This document shows positions 30,726 through 39,987 of a DNA stretch of 64,000 bases, piece by piece. Position 1 is the first letter of the stretch, and every line of letters begins with the position of its first letter. The translations under genes and the position numbers were made by a program. The stretch is from the NCBI RefSeq assembly GCF_913778665.1, contig NZ_CAJYVQ010000008.1, positions 1 through 64,000 of the forward strand, written 5' to 3'. This DNA comes from an uncultured Stenotrophomonas sp. GTDB taxonomy: Bacteria > Pseudomonadota > Gammaproteobacteria > Xanthomonadales > Xanthomonadaceae. The notes under the pieces were generated by a model. That model was not told the DNA's origin, made no database searches, and worked only from the letters and a program-made list of their open reading frames with translations.

Positions 30726-30791
30726 TTGCCGGCCAGCGGCCGGCTCTACCGCCATTGCATGGAAACAGCAGTGCCGGTCGCTGGCCGGCAA
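30726..30791. repeat. Pair of SMAG-type hairpins after metI
   Basis: Two GCCGGC hairpins occur: 30726-30750 ends in CTAC (minus orientation) and 30769-30791 starts AGTGCC (plus orientation). They lie between convergent metI and the lipocalin gene. Confidence 0.65.
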
Positions 30792-30803
30792 TTCCACGTG
30801 CGA

Positions 30804-31406
30804 TCAGCGCGCGTTCGGCACTTCGTAGCCCAGCTTGCCCACTTGCTCCGGGTGCTGCGGCACGCGCTTGAGCTTGTCGGTGTTCACGCCGTACTCGTCG
30901 CGCAGGCGCTCGGCCAGCTCCTTGTACAGCGCCTTGTCCATGTCCGGGGTGCGCGAGAAGATCCAGGCCATTTCACGGCCCGGGTAGCCGATCAGCGCCC
31001 AGGAATAATCCGGTGCGACTTCCAGCACCCGCGAATGGGTCGGCACGACGCGGTAGAACCAGGTACGCCAGCTGTGGTTGCCGCTGTCCGGATCGACGCT
31101 GGCGCGGGCACGCACTTCCTGCAGCGGTTCGCCGAAGCCATCGCGGTAACGGTAGGTGATGCCGACCTTGTGCGTGTCACGCAGTTCGTACTCGTTGACG
31201 CTGGCGACGTGGCCACGTTCGATGAAGTTCGGCACGCGGCCGATCACATACCAGGTGCCCATGAAGCGCTTGAGGTCGATCGGCGCGTCCAGGGCGGCTG
31301 CGCGCGAGGCGCCGGCGCGGGGCGAGGGCGGCTCGCTGGCAGCCGCGGCGGAGCCCGCCAGGGACAGGGCCAACAGCACGGCGCAGAGCGGGCGGATCGA
31401 AGTCAT
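30804..31406 (-). CDS. Bacterial lipocalin (Blc-like), exported
   Basis: This 200-residue protein has a signal peptide (MTSIRPLCAVLLALSLAGSAAA) and the lipocalin first motif FMGTWYVIGRVPN at about residue 48. The second part contains YRYRDGFGE, WFYRVVPTHSRVLEV and YSWALIGYPGREMAWIFSRTP, all typical of Blc. Unlike E. coli Blc there is no lipobox Cys at the cleavage site, so it is probably a soluble periplasmic protein. Blc proteins bind lysophospholipids and are linked to envelope stress. The start at 31406 was chosen for the signal peptide; the frame runs on upstream without meaning. Confidence 0.87.
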   Translation of the reverse strand: MTSIRPLCAVLLALSLAGSAAAASEPPSPRAGASRAAALDAPIDLKRFMGTWYVIGRVPNFIERGHVASVNEYELRDTHKVGITYRYRDGFGEPLQEVRARASVDPDSGNHSWRTWFYRVVPTHSRVLEVAPDYSWALIGYPGREMAWIFSRTPDMDKALYKELAERLRDEYGVNTDKLKRVPQHPEQVGKLGYEVPNAR

Positions 31407-31533
31407 GCGGGAGCGGGCTCCAGTGGGCTTGCACGCGCATGGTCGACTGTGTGCACGCGATCCGTCAATGGTGTCGCAACCTGTGAGAAGGGCGTTGCCC
31501 AAGCTGTGTTGCATTGTCCACCGGAGAAGCCGC

Positions 31534-31860
31534 ATGAACATACGTTCCGTCCGCCGCCCCGCAACTGAACGCGTCAGCCTGGAGCGCGCCGACCCACGCC
31601 TGCTGCGCAGCGTGCAGCAGGTGGCCCTGGCCGGTTTGGCACTGGTACTGGTCTGGCCAGCGGCGCGTGGCAGCAACGCCTGGCTGGGCTGGCTGCCGAT
31701 GTGGCTGGTGGGCATGCCGCTGGCGGCATGGTGGGCGCTGCTGCGCTTCCCGCTGCCACGCCTGTCGTGGCTGCGGCTGGCGCGTCGTACCGGTGGACAG
31801 GCGCGCCGCCGCACCCGTGGTGCGGCCCGTGGCCGCCGTGGCTCGACGGCCGCGGCCTGA
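31534..31860 (+). CDS. Small membrane protein of unknown function
   Basis: No family was recognised. The 108-residue product has a basic N-terminus, two hydrophobic spans (about residues 32-48 and 52-70, with VALAGLALVLVWPAA and GWLPMWLVGMPLAAWWALL) and an Arg-rich tail (about 75-105). The ATG has GGAGAAG six bases upstream, which supports translation. It lies between the divergent lipocalin and the S9 peptidase, 69 bases before the latter. Confidence 0.6.
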   Translation: MNIRSVRRPATERVSLERADPRLLRSVQQVALAGLALVLVWPAARGSNAWLGWLPMWLVGMPLAAWWALLRFPLPRLSWLRLARRTGGQARRRTRGAARGRRGSTAAA

Positions 31861-31929
31861 CCTTCGACACGGGGGCGGCCGTGGCGATCCGTGCTAGCGT
31901 TCCCCGGCTTATGACTGCCTGGAGCTGCA

Positions 31930-34026
31930 ATGTCACGACTCGCTTCCGCCTGCCTGCTGGCCGGCATGATGACCGCTGCCTCGGTGGGGACCGCCGTGGC
32001 CGCTGAAGACACCGATCGCTACGCCTGGCTTGAGGACGTCACCGGCGACAAGCCGCTGTCCTGGGTCAAGGAACAGAACGCCAAGTCCGAGGCGCGCCTG
32101 GCGCAGACCCCGGCCTTCAAGCAGATGGAGACCAGCATCCGCGAGGTGCTCGACTCCGACGCCAAGATTCCCGCCGTGCAGAAGATCGGCGACTACTACT
32201 ACAACTTCTGGAAGGACCAGCAGCACGAGCGCGGCTTGTGGCGGCGCACCACCCTGGCCGAGTACCGCAAGGCCTCGCCGCAGTGGGAAACCGTGCTCGA
32301 CCTGGATGCGCTGAACAAGGCCGAGGGCGAAAACTGGGTCTGGCACGGCGCCGACTGCCTGCGCCCGGACTACAGCCGCTGCCTGATCGCACTGTCGCGT
32401 GGTGGTGCCGATGCCGACGTCACCCGCGAGTTCGACCTGGCCAACAAGACCTGGATCAAGGACGGTTTCTTCCGTCCGGAATCGAAGGGTGGCCTCAACT
32501 GGATCGATCGCGACACGGTGTTCGTCTACACCGACTTCGGCGCGGGCTCGATGACCACTTCCGGCTACCCGCGCGTGGCCAAGCTGTGGAAGCGCGGTAC
32601 GCCGATGGCCTCGGCCAGCGTGGTCTACGAGGGCAAGCCGGAAGACATGTACATCGCGGCGATGCACGATGACACTCCGGGCTTCGAACGCAACCTGGTC
32701 AGCCGCACGCTGGCGTTCTACAACAACGAGATCTACCTGCGTGGCGACGATGGCACGCTGACCAAGATCGACGCGCCGAACTCGGCCGAGAAGGGCCTGC
32801 ACAAACAGTGGCTGACCCTGGAACTGCGTGATCCGTGGACGGTCGGTGGCAAGACCTATGCGTCGGGTTCGCTGCTGGCGACCCGGCTGGACGACTTCCT
32901 GGCCGGCAAGCGCGAATTCGACGTGCTGTTCACCCCGACCGCGACCACCTCGCTGGCCAGCGCCACCTGGACCAAGAGCCATCTGGTGCTGAACGTGCTG
33001 GACGACGTCAAGAACCGCCTGTCGGTGCTGACCCCGGGCGCCAACGGCTGGCAGACCAGCCGCTTCGTCGGTGCGCCGGCCTTCGGCACGCTGGGCGTGG
33101 CCGCGGTCGACAGCAATGACAGCGACGCGGTGTGGCTGACCGCCACCGACTACCTGACCCCGACCACGCTGGCACTGGCTGAAATCGGCCAGGCGCCGGA
33201 AACGCTGAAGACCATGCCGGCCTTCTTCGATGCCAAGGGCAAGGTGATCGAGCAGCACTTCGCCACCAGCAAGGATGGCACCCGCGTGCCGTACTTCGTG
33301 GTGCACGACAAGGCGATGAAGCTCGACGGCTCCAACCCGACCCTGCTGTACGGCTACGGTGGCTTCGAGATCTCGCTGACCCCGAGCTATTCCGGTGGCA
33401 TGGGCCGCGCCTGGCTGGACAAGGGCGGCGTGTACGTGGTCGCCAACATCCGCGGTGGTGGCGAGTATGGCCCGCGCTGGCACCAGGCGGCGCTGAAGCA
33501 GAACCGCCACAAGGCCTATGAAGACATGGCCGCGGTGGCACGCGATCTGGTCAAGCGCAAGATCACCACCGCCAGGCACCTGGGCGTGCAGGGCGGCAGC
33601 AACGGTGGCCTGCTGACCGGCAACATGCTCACCCAGTACCCGGAACTGTTCGGTGCGGTGGTGGTGCAGGTGCCGCTGCTGGACATGAAGCGCTACAGCC
33701 ACCTGCTGGCCGGCGCCTCGTGGATGGCCGAGTACGGCAACCCCGACACCAGCGACTGGGAGTTCATCAAGACCTTCTCGCCGTACCACCTGTTTGACGC
33801 GAAGAAGAACTACCCGCCGGTGCTGTTCACCACCTCCACCCGCGATGACCGCGTGCACCCGGGCCATGCCCGCAAGATGGCGGCGAAGATGATCGACGCC
33901 GGGAAGGACGTGACCTACTACGAGAACATCGAAGGTGGCCACGGCGGTGCAGCCAACAACGCGCAGGCCGCACACATGTCGGCGCTGGCCTACAGCTTCC
34001 TGTGGGAACGCCTCGGCGGTAAGTGA
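31930..34026 (+). CDS. Exported prolyl oligopeptidase (S9A family)
   Basis: This 698-residue serine peptidase has a signal peptide (about residues 1-23), a seven-bladed propeller region (about 80-420) and a C-terminal alpha/beta-hydrolase domain. The nucleophile is in GGSNGGLLTG; the Asp is in STRDDRVHPGHA and the His in EGGHGG. The N-terminal DRYAWLEDVTGDKPLSWVKEQN is typical of S9A peptidases. It should cut short peptides after proline in the periplasm. GGAG precedes the ATG. A related S9 peptidase of a different subfamily is coded 1.4 kb downstream. Confidence 0.9.
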   Translation: MSRLASACLLAGMMTAASVGTAVAAEDTDRYAWLEDVTGDKPLSWVKEQNAKSEARLAQTPAFKQMETSIREVLDSDAKIPAVQKIGDYYYNFWKDQQHERGLWRRTTLAEYRKASPQWETVLDLDALNKAEGENWVWHGADCLRPDYSRCLIALSRGGADADVTREFDLANKTWIKDGFFRPESKGGLNWIDRDTVFVYTDFGAGSMTTSGYPRVAKLWKRGTPMASASVVYEGKPEDMYIAAMHDDTPGFERNLVSRTLAFYNNEIYLRGDDGTLTKIDAPNSAEKGLHKQWLTLELRDPWTVGGKTYASGSLLATRLDDFLAGKREFDVLFTPTATTSLASATWTKSHLVLNVLDDVKNRLSVLTPGANGWQTSRFVGAPAFGTLGVAAVDSNDSDAVWLTATDYLTPTTLALAEIGQAPETLKTMPAFFDAKGKVIEQHFATSKDGTRVPYFVVHDKAMKLDGSNPTLLYGYGGFEISLTPSYSGGMGRAWLDKGGVYVVANIRGGGEYGPRWHQAALKQNRHKAYEDMAAVARDLVKRKITTARHLGVQGGSNGGLLTGNMLTQYPELFGAVVVQVPLLDMKRYSHLLAGASWMAEYGNPDTSDWEFIKTFSPYHLFDAKKNYPPVLFTTSTRDDRVHPGHARKMAAKMIDAGKDVTYYENIEGGHGGAANNAQAAHMSALAYSFLWERLGGK

Positions 34027-34035
34027 TGGAATGGA

Positions 34036-34065
34036 GAACGCCGCCCCCGGGCGGCGTTCTTCTTT
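34036..34065. terminator. Terminator between S9A peptidase and aminotransferase
   Basis: A perfect 10-bp stem GAACGCCGCC/GGCGGCGTTC (34036-34045 and 34050-34059) with loop CCCC(G) is followed by TTCTTT. It lies 10 bases after the peptidase stop and 5 bases before the stop of the convergent aminotransferase. Confidence 0.85.
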
Positions 34066-34069
34066 ACCG

Positions 34070-35263
34070 TCAACGTGATCCTTGCCAACGCTTCAACCCG
34101 CGCGCAATCCGCGCCACCGCCTCCTGCAACCGCGGCACTTCCTGCGTGTATGCCAACCGCACATGCTGGTTGGCACGGTGGAAGCCGAAATCCAAGCCCG
34201 GGGTGAATGCCACATGCTCGGTTTCCAGGAAATGCGCGCAGAACGCCTGCGCGTCGTCGGTGAACGCGGTGACATCGGCGTACAGGTAGAACGCGCCCTG
34301 CGGCTCAACCTCGATGCGGAAGCCCAGTTCGCGCAACGCGGGTAGCAGGAAGTCGCGGCGCTGCCGGAACGCTTCGCGGCGCTGCTCGAAGATCGCCATC
34401 GATTCCTCGCTGAAGCAGGCCAGCGCCGCGTGCTGGGCAATGCTCGATGCGCTGATGTACAGGTTCTGCGCCAGTTTCTCCAGATCGGGCACCGCCGCCG
34501 GCGGCGCCACCAGCCAGCCCAGCCGCCAGCCAGTCATGCCGAAGTACTTTGAGAAGCTGTTCAGCACGAACGCGCTGTCATCCACCTGCAGCACGCTGGG
34601 CGCGTCCAGCCCGTAGGTCAGGCCGTGGTAGATCTCGTCCACCACCAGGTGGCCGCCGCGCGCTTGCAGCGTCTTCGACAGGGCCGTCAGTTCGTCAGCG
34701 GACAACACGGTGCCGGTGGGGTTGGCCGGTGAGGCGACCAGCGCGCCGACGCTGTCCGCGTTCCAGTGCTGCTCGACGAGCGTTGGGGTGAGCTGATAGG
34801 CGGTCTCCGGCCCGACCGGCACCAGCTGCGCGCCGCCTTCAACCAGACGCAGGAAATGGCGGTTGCACGGGTAGCCGGGGTCGGCCAGCAGCCAGTGGCG
34901 GCCCGGATCGACCAGCAGGCTGCTGGCCAGCAGCAGTGCGCCCGAGCCGCCGGGGGTGACCAGGATGCGTTCGGGGTCGATGTCCAGCGCGTAGTGGCTG
35001 CGATAGAAGCCGCTGATGGCCTGTCGCAGGGCCGGCAGGCCGCGTGCTGCGGTATAGCGGGTGTGGCCGGCAGCCAGTGCGGCCTGGCCGGCGCGCACGA
35101 TGGGTTCGGCGGTGGTGAAGTCCGGCTCGCCGATCTCCAGATGGATCACATCGTGGCCCGCCTGTTCCAGCGCCTGCGCGCGGGCCAGCAGCGACATCAC
35201 GTGGAACGGGGCGATTTCATGACTGCGCCGGCTGTAGCCCGGCGTGTGGGGCAGGGTACTCAT
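34070..35263 (-). CDS. PLP-dependent class I/II aminotransferase
   Basis: This 397-residue fold-type I enzyme has HLEIGEPDF near residue 40, VTPGGSGALLL for cofactor phosphate contact, SPANPTG at about 175 and the PLP lysine in NSFSKYFGMTGWRLGW (about 240). These are features of the aspartate/alanine aminotransferase group. The amino donor cannot be told; relatives act on alanine, valine, methionine or aromatic substrates. The ATG at 35263 gives the full N-terminus; a longer frame to 35311 is not supported. It is divergent from the second S9 peptidase gene. Confidence 0.88.
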   Translation of the reverse strand: MSTLPHTPGYSRRSHEIAPFHVMSLLARAQALEQAGHDVIHLEIGEPDFTTAEPIVRAGQAALAAGHTRYTAARGLPALRQAISGFYRSHYALDIDPERILVTPGGSGALLLASSLLVDPGRHWLLADPGYPCNRHFLRLVEGGAQLVPVGPETAYQLTPTLVEQHWNADSVGALVASPANPTGTVLSADELTALSKTLQARGGHLVVDEIYHGLTYGLDAPSVLQVDDSAFVLNSFSKYFGMTGWRLGWLVAPPAAVPDLEKLAQNLYISASSIAQHAALACFSEESMAIFEQRREAFRQRRDFLLPALRELGFRIEVEPQGAFYLYADVTAFTDDAQAFCAHFLETEHVAFTPGLDFGFHRANQHVRLAYTQEVPRLQEAVARIARGLKRWQGSR

Positions 35264-35284
35264 GTGCCCATGGTACGCCGCACG

Positions 35285-35328
35285 CCGGGGTCGGATCCCG
35301 TTTGACTGCAAAAGGGCTTTGACCCCGG
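35285..35328. repeat. Inverted repeat with GGGGTC ends, copy 1
   Basis: CCGGGGTC (35285-35292) pairs with GACCCCGG (35321-35328) around a partly paired interior. It shares the GGGGTC...GACCCC theme and GATCCC core with the copy at 35377. Confidence 0.55.
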
Positions 35329-35376
35329 CAGAAACCGCACCATGACGATCCGCAGGGTTGCCGCATCCCCGCGATT

Positions 35377-35414
35377 GGGGTCAGATCCCTCATCGGGTAA
35401 AGGGATCTGACCCC
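35377..35414. repeat. Inverted repeat with GGGGTCAGATCCCT arms, copy 2
   Basis: A perfect 14-bp stem (35377-35390 with 35401-35414) has a 10-base loop. It lies 40 bases before the S9 peptidase start codon, so it would be near the promoter or in the leader. A half copy (CTCTGACCCC) occurs at 26132-26141. Confidence 0.75.
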
Positions 35415-35454
35415 GTCGAAGACCATTGCATTGATGCACCTGGAGCCATATTTC

Positions 35455-37566
35455 ATGAAATCCACCCTCTGCCTGTTGCTCGCCAGCCTGATGACCACCA
35501 CTGCCAACGCCGCTCCCCTGCCTGTTCCGCCAGACGCTGCCAAGCATCCGCATGTGGTCAAGGCGCCGTTCGGCGCGACCCGCAACGATGACTACTACTG
35601 GCTGCGCGACGACAAGCGCGAGAACAAGGACATGCTGGCCTACCTGCAGGCCGAGAATGCCTACGCCGACCAGCTGCTGGCCCCGCTGAAGCCGCTGGAA
35701 GACACCCTGTACAAGGAGATCGTCGGCCGCATCAAGCAGGACGACTCCAGCGTGCCGGCGCGCGAGCGCGGCTACTGGTACTACAGCCGCTTCGAAACCG
35801 GCCAGGACTACCCGATCCATGCGCGCCGCAAGGGCAGCATGGAGGCCGCCGAAGAAGTACTGCTGGACGTCAACGCGATGGCCGCCGGCAAGGGCTATTT
35901 CAGCGTCGGTTCGATGGAAGTCAGCCAGGACAACCAGCTGCTGGCCTGGGCCGATGATGACGTCGGCCGCCGCCAGTACACGATCCGCTTCAAGGACCTG
36001 GCCACCGGCAAGGTGCTGCCCGACGTGATCACCGGCAGCTCCGGCGACCTGGTTTGGGCCGACGACAACCGCACCGTGTTGTACGTCGAGAACGACCCCG
36101 AAACGCTGCTGACCGTACGCGTCAAGAAGCACGTGCTGGGCACCCCGGCCAGCGCCGACACCGTCGTCTACGAAGAGAAGGACGACAGCTTCTACATGGG
36201 CATCGGCCGCACCCGCGACGATCGCTTCATCACCATCGGCGTGCACAGCACCGTGTCTTCGGAAGAGCGCTATGCCCCGGCCAGCGACCCGACCACGTTT
36301 ACCGTGCTGGCGCCGCGCCAGCGCGATGTGGAGTACGACGCCGACCACTACGACGGCCGCTGGGTGATCCGCACCAACGACGGTGCGAAGAACTTCAAGC
36401 TGGTCACCGCACCGACAGATGCGACCTCGCGCGCGCAATGGAAGGACTGGATCGCGCACGACGATGCCGTGTTCATCGAAGGCTTTGAGCTGTTCGACAG
36501 CTACACCGCCATCGCCGAGCGTTCGCAGGGCCTGGAGCGCATCCGGCTGCTGTTCAAGGATGGTCGCAGCGACTACGTGAAGGCCGATGAGCCGGCGTAT
36601 TCGATGGGCCTGGGTGACAACACCGAGGCCGACACGCCGTGGCTGCGCTACGTCTATACCTCGATGACCACCCCGACCACGGTGTTCGAACTGAATACCG
36701 CCACCGGCGAGCGGCGCCAGCTGAAGGTGCAGCCGGTGATCGGCTATGACGCCTCGAAGTACGAGACCGACCGCGTCTGGATCACCGCGCGCGATGGCGT
36801 GAAGGTGCCGGTGTCGCTGGTCTACCGCAAGGGTTACCAGAAGGACGGCCAGGGCGCGCTGTTCCAGTACGCCTACGGCAGCTACGGCATGTCGATGGAC
36901 CCGTACTTCAACCAGACCGCGGTGAGCCTGCTCGACCGTGGCGTGGTGTATGCCATCGCCCATATCCGCGGTGGCCAGGAAATGGGCCGCGACTGGTACG
37001 AGAACGGCAAGCTGCTGCACAAGCAGAACACCTTCAACGACTTCATCGACGTCACCCGTGGCCTGGTGGCGCAGGGCTGGGCGTCGAAGGATCGCGTGGC
37101 GGCCTCCGGCGGCAGCGCCGGTGGCCTGCTGATGGGCGCGGTGGCCAACCAGGCGCCGCAGGACTACCGCGTGATGGTGGCGCAGGTGCCGTTCGTCGAC
37201 GTGGTCACCACCATGCTCGACCCGACCATTCCGCTGACCACCAACGAGTACGACGAGTGGGGCAATCCGGAGCAGAAGCCGTACTACGACTACATGCTGT
37301 CCTACTCGCCCTACGACAACGTCAGGAAGCAGGCCTACCCGGCGCTGTTCGTGGGCACCGGCCTGTGGGATTCGCAGGTGCAGTATTGGGAACCGGCCAA
37401 GTGGGTGGCCAAGCTGCGTGACGACAACACCGGCCATTACCCGATCCTGTTCCGCACCAACATGGAAGCCGGCCACGGCGGCAAGTCGGGGCGCTTCCAG
37501 CGTTACCGCGAACTGTCCGAGTCGTATGCGTTCGTGCTGCAGCAGCTGGGCATCGCCCAGCCGTGA
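35455..37566 (+). CDS. Exported S9A serine peptidase, oligopeptidase B-like
   Basis: This 703-residue protein has a signal peptide (MKSTLCLLLASLMTTTANA) and the S9 layout of propeller plus alpha/beta-hydrolase. The nucleophile is in ASGGSAGGLLMG, preceded by the AHIRGGQEMGRDWYENGK signature that is typical of oligopeptidase B (cleavage after Arg/Lys). The catalytic His is in MEAGHGGKSGR near the end. The presence of a signal peptide differs from cytosolic E. coli PtrB. The ATG at 35455 was preferred over one at 35434 because the signal peptide begins there and TGGAG lies 9 bases upstream. Confidence 0.88.
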   Translation: MKSTLCLLLASLMTTTANAAPLPVPPDAAKHPHVVKAPFGATRNDDYYWLRDDKRENKDMLAYLQAENAYADQLLAPLKPLEDTLYKEIVGRIKQDDSSVPARERGYWYYSRFETGQDYPIHARRKGSMEAAEEVLLDVNAMAAGKGYFSVGSMEVSQDNQLLAWADDDVGRRQYTIRFKDLATGKVLPDVITGSSGDLVWADDNRTVLYVENDPETLLTVRVKKHVLGTPASADTVVYEEKDDSFYMGIGRTRDDRFITIGVHSTVSSEERYAPASDPTTFTVLAPRQRDVEYDADHYDGRWVIRTNDGAKNFKLVTAPTDATSRAQWKDWIAHDDAVFIEGFELFDSYTAIAERSQGLERIRLLFKDGRSDYVKADEPAYSMGLGDNTEADTPWLRYVYTSMTTPTTVFELNTATGERRQLKVQPVIGYDASKYETDRVWITARDGVKVPVSLVYRKGYQKDGQGALFQYAYGSYGMSMDPYFNQTAVSLLDRGVVYAIAHIRGGQEMGRDWYENGKLLHKQNTFNDFIDVTRGLVAQGWASKDRVAASGGSAGGLLMGAVANQAPQDYRVMVAQVPFVDVVTTMLDPTIPLTTNEYDEWGNPEQKPYYDYMLSYSPYDNVRKQAYPALFVGTGLWDSQVQYWEPAKWVAKLRDDNTGHYPILFRTNMEAGHGGKSGRFQRYRELSESYAFVLQQLGIAQP

Positions 37567-37575
37567 CGGTGAACG

Positions 37576-37600
37576 GGGTGCCGGGCGTTGCCTGGCACCC
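37576..37600 (+). terminator. Hairpin after the OpdB-like gene
   Basis: GGGTGCCGGGC pairs with GCCTGGCACCC (one G-T pair) around GTT, ten bases after the stop codon. No T run follows. The -10-like TATCCT of the next gene starts nine bases later. Confidence 0.5.
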
Positions 37601-37621
37601 TGAACCGGTATCCTTGCGGCC

Positions 37622-38047
37622 ATGAGCGCGCCAGATCCTTCCGCCCCTCGCGACGCCACCACGACGTCGCGCGTGGTGCGTTTCCGCTGGGCGTGGTGGC
37701 TGCTGGCCTACGCCAGCCTGGGCACCGGCATCGTCGGCATCTTCGTGCCGGGGCTGCCAACCACCGTATTCATCCTGATCTCGGCCTGGGCCGCCTCGCG
37801 TGGTTCCGAGCGGCTGCACAACTGGCTGCTGCAGCATCCGCGCTTCGGCCCGGCCATTGCCAACTGGCAGGCCCATGGCGCGGTCAGCCGCTACGGCAAG
37901 TGGATGGCCACGATCACCATGGCGGTGTGCGCCGGCATCATGCTGTGGTGCGTGCCGATCGCCTGGGTGAAGTGGTTCTCGATCGGCAGCATGACCGTGG
38001 TGGCGATCTGGCTGTGGACCCGGCCATTGCCGCCGCCGGAGGGCTGA
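37622..38047 (+). CDS. YbaN-like DUF454 inner-membrane protein
   Basis: This 141-residue protein has three or four membrane spans and the DUF454 pattern GIVGIFVPGLPTTVFILISAWAASRGSERLHNWLLQHPRFGPAIANW (seen in pieces across residues 40-85). The function of the family is unknown. A TATCCT hexamer (37609-37614) ends seven bases before the ATG and there is no ribosome binding site, suggesting a leaderless message. It is followed by a SMAG pair. Confidence 0.82.
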   Translation: MSAPDPSAPRDATTTSRVVRFRWAWWLLAYASLGTGIVGIFVPGLPTTVFILISAWAASRGSERLHNWLLQHPRFGPAIANWQAHGAVSRYGKWMATITMAVCAGIMLWCVPIAWVKWFSIGSMTVVAIWLWTRPLPPPEG

Positions 38048-38085
38048 ACATGGCCCGCCAGCGGCGCCCGAGGGGGCGGTAAGGG

Positions 38086-38170
38086 GTAGAGTCGACTGTC
38101 AGTCGACTGCTCTTGCAACGGCCGCGAAACCCTGCGCTGCGCGCGATGGTCGACTAACAATCGACTCTAC
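38086..38170. repeat. Inverted SMAG pair between DUF454 gene and lptM
   Basis: GTAG at 38086-38089 heads a hairpin GTCGACTG/CAGTCGAC, and the right half ends in CTAC at 38167-38170 after a matching hairpin with TCGACT arms. The outer GTAGAGTCGA and TCGACTCTAC are perfect inverted ends, so this is a divergent REP dimer of 85 bp. Confidence 0.8.
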
Positions 38171-38192
38171 CAACCGCTCAGCCACCAATGGC

Positions 38193-38198
38193 TATACT
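38193..38198 (+). promoter_or_regulatory. Candidate -10 element of the lptM-dapF-xerC unit
   Basis: TATACT ends six bases before the lptM ATG at 38205. It is the best -10 hexamer in the region, and it would start the message at the ATG itself. The GGGG next to the ATG is too close to act as a ribosome binding site. Confidence 0.45.
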
Positions 38199-38204
38199 CG
38201 GGGC

Positions 38205-38456
38205 ATGAAGATCCCCCATCGAAACGTCATCCTGATTCCGCTGGCAGCGGCCTCGCTGCTGTTCCTTGCCGCCTGCGGCAACAAGGGCCCGCTGGTACTG
38301 CCGCAGAAGCCGGTGCCGGTGGAAGAGACCGTGGAACCGGCGGCCGCGCCTGAAGCGACCCCGACGCCCCCCCCGGCCGCCACCCAGCCGACCAGCGACG
38401 GCAGCCCCTCGGTCACCCCGGACCCGATCAAGCCGGTGGACGGCGGGAATGAGTAA
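38205..38456 (+). CDS. lptM: LPS translocon maturation chaperone LptM (YifL-like lipoprotein)
   Basis: This 83-residue lipoprotein has the lipobox LAAC with Cys at residue 24, followed immediately by GNKGPLVLP, the short conserved motif of LptM/YifL. The rest is a Pro/Ala/Thr-rich tail. In E. coli LptM helps LptD reach its correct disulfide state in the outer membrane. Gene order lptM-dapF-DUF484-xerC matches E. coli yifL-dapF-yigA-xerC and supports the call. Its stop lies eight bases inside dapF. It may be translated from a leaderless message. Confidence 0.85.
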   Translation: MKIPHRNVILIPLAAASLLFLAACGNKGPLVLPQKPVPVEETVEPAAAPEATPTPPPAATQPTSDGSPSVTPDPIKPVDGGNE

Positions 38457-39300
38457 GGCCGGTTCCAAGGCGCTGCGCTTCAGCAAGATGCACGGCGCGG
38501 GCAATGATTTCGTAGTGATCGACCTGCGCGACGGCACGCTGCCGCCGACGCCCGAGCGGGCCGCGCGCCTGGCTGACCGTCATACCGGTGTTGGCTGCGA
38601 TCAGATCCTGACGATCGAAGCGCCGCGTGCGGAAGGCTCGGTGGCGTCGTACCGGATCTGGAATGCCGATGGTTCCAACTCCGAGCAGTGCGGCAACGGT
38701 GCGCGCTGCATTGCTGCCTGGCTGGTACGCGAGGGCAGTGCGCAGGGCGACGTGTTCGTCATCGACAGCCCGCTGGCCAGCCATGAAGTGAGGGTGCTGG
38801 GTGATGGCCAGTTCGCGGTGACCATGGGCGTGCCCGCGTTCGAACCGGCCAACGTGCCGTTGGTGGGCTTTGCCCATCCGCGCGAGGAATACCTGTTGCC
38901 GCTGCAGGGCGAGAGTGTGCGGTTCGCTGCGGTGTCGATGGGCAACCCGCATGCGGTGATCGAAGTGGGCCTGATCGATGCGGCACCGGTCGAGCGCGTC
39001 GGCGCGTTGCTGCAGCAGCATGCGTCGTTCCCGCGTTCGGTGAACGTGGGGTTTGCCCAGGTGATGGGCCCGGAACATGCGCGCCTTCGCGTGTTCGAGC
39101 GTGGCGTCGGCGAAACCCTGGCCTGCGGCAGTGGCGCCTGCGCCGCCGCGGTCACCCTGATGCAGCGCGGCCGACTGCAGCGTGATGCACGCATCAGCCT
39201 GCCCGGTGGCGATCTGCGCATCCAGTGGCCGGGCGATGGCCAGCCGGTGGTGATGGCGGGCCCGACCGCATTCGTCTTCGAAGGGGAGTGGATCGCATGA
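38449..39300 (+). CDS. dapF: Diaminopimelate epimerase
   Basis: DapF converts LL- to meso-diaminopimelate for lysine and peptidoglycan. The 283-residue protein has the two catalytic cysteines, in [10 protein letters not shown] (about residue 84) and [13 protein letters not shown] (about 225), and the N-terminal [13 protein letters not shown]. The ATG at 38449 overlaps the end of lptM by eight bases, and its stop overlaps the next ATG by four, so translation is coupled. Confidence 0.96.
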   Translation: MSKAGSKALRFSKMHGAGNDFVVIDLRDGTLPPTPERAARLADRHTGVGCDQILTIEAPRAEGSVASYRIWNADGSNSEQCGNGARCIAAWLVREGSAQGDVFVIDSPLASHEVRVLGDGQFAVTMGVPAFEPANVPLVGFAHPREEYLLPLQGESVRFAAVSMGNPHAVIEVGLIDAAPVERVGALLQQHASFPRSVNVGFAQVMGPEHARLRVFERGVGETLACGSGACAAAVTLMQRGRLQRDARISLPGGDLRIQWPGDGQPVVMAGPTAFVFEGEWIA

Positions 39301-39971
39301 CCGAAACCGTCGACAAGCTCGGGGCCCACGAAGTCGCTGCCTGGTTGCGGCGCCATCCGGGTTTCCTCAAGCAGTTCCCCGACCTGGCATTGACCCTGGT
39401 GGTGCCGCGCGATGACGGCCCGACCGCGTCGCTGGCCAGCTATCAGCTGGAAGTGCTGCGCGAGAAGAACCGCGAGCTGGCGCGACGGTTGGCCGACCTG
39501 GGCGCGACCGCCCAGGTCAACGAACGCCTGGCGGTGCGCACGCATCAGCTGACTCTGGCGTTGATGAAGCAGGACAATGCTGCCGACACCCTGCGTGCGA
39601 TGGCGGCTTCATTGCATGAAGACTTCGCCGGCGACCTGGTGCGGCTGGTGGTGCACGCGCCGGTGCCCGGGCTGGAGCAGGCCGACTGGCTGCAGGTGAT
39701 TGCTGCCGATGATCCGCAGCTGGCGCCGTTCCGTGATTGCCTGAAGGATGGCGAGCCGATCTGCGGCCGCCTGCAAGCGGAAAAGAACACGGTGCTGTAC
39801 GGCGTGCGCAGCGAGGAAGTGCAGACCACCGCATTGCTGCCGCTGCCGGGCGTCGGCCTGATCGCGGTCGGCAGCCACGACCCGAACCGCTTCTATCCGG
39901 GCATGGGCACGTTGTTCCTGCGCATGATGGGCGATGCCCTCACCACCGGTCTGAAGCGCTTCGCGGACTGA
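39297..39971 (+). CDS. DUF484-family protein (YigA-like)
   Basis: This 224-residue cytoplasmic protein has the family start [27 protein letters not shown], a short coiled coil (about residues 45-75) and a GAF-like domain. The function is unknown, but it is always found between dapF and xerC in many gamma-proteobacteria. The ATGA overlap with dapF fixes the start. Confidence 0.87.
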   Translation: MTETVDKLGAHEVAAWLRRHPGFLKQFPDLALTLVVPRDDGPTASLASYQLEVLREKNRELARRLADLGATAQVNERLAVRTHQLTLALMKQDNAADTLRAMAASLHEDFAGDLVRLVVHAPVPGLEQADWLQVIAADDPQLAPFRDCLKDGEPICGRLQAEKNTVLYGVRSEEVQTTALLPLPGVGLIAVGSHDPNRFYPGMGTLFLRMMGDALTTGLKRFAD

Positions 39972-39987
39972 GCAGGACATCACGACG

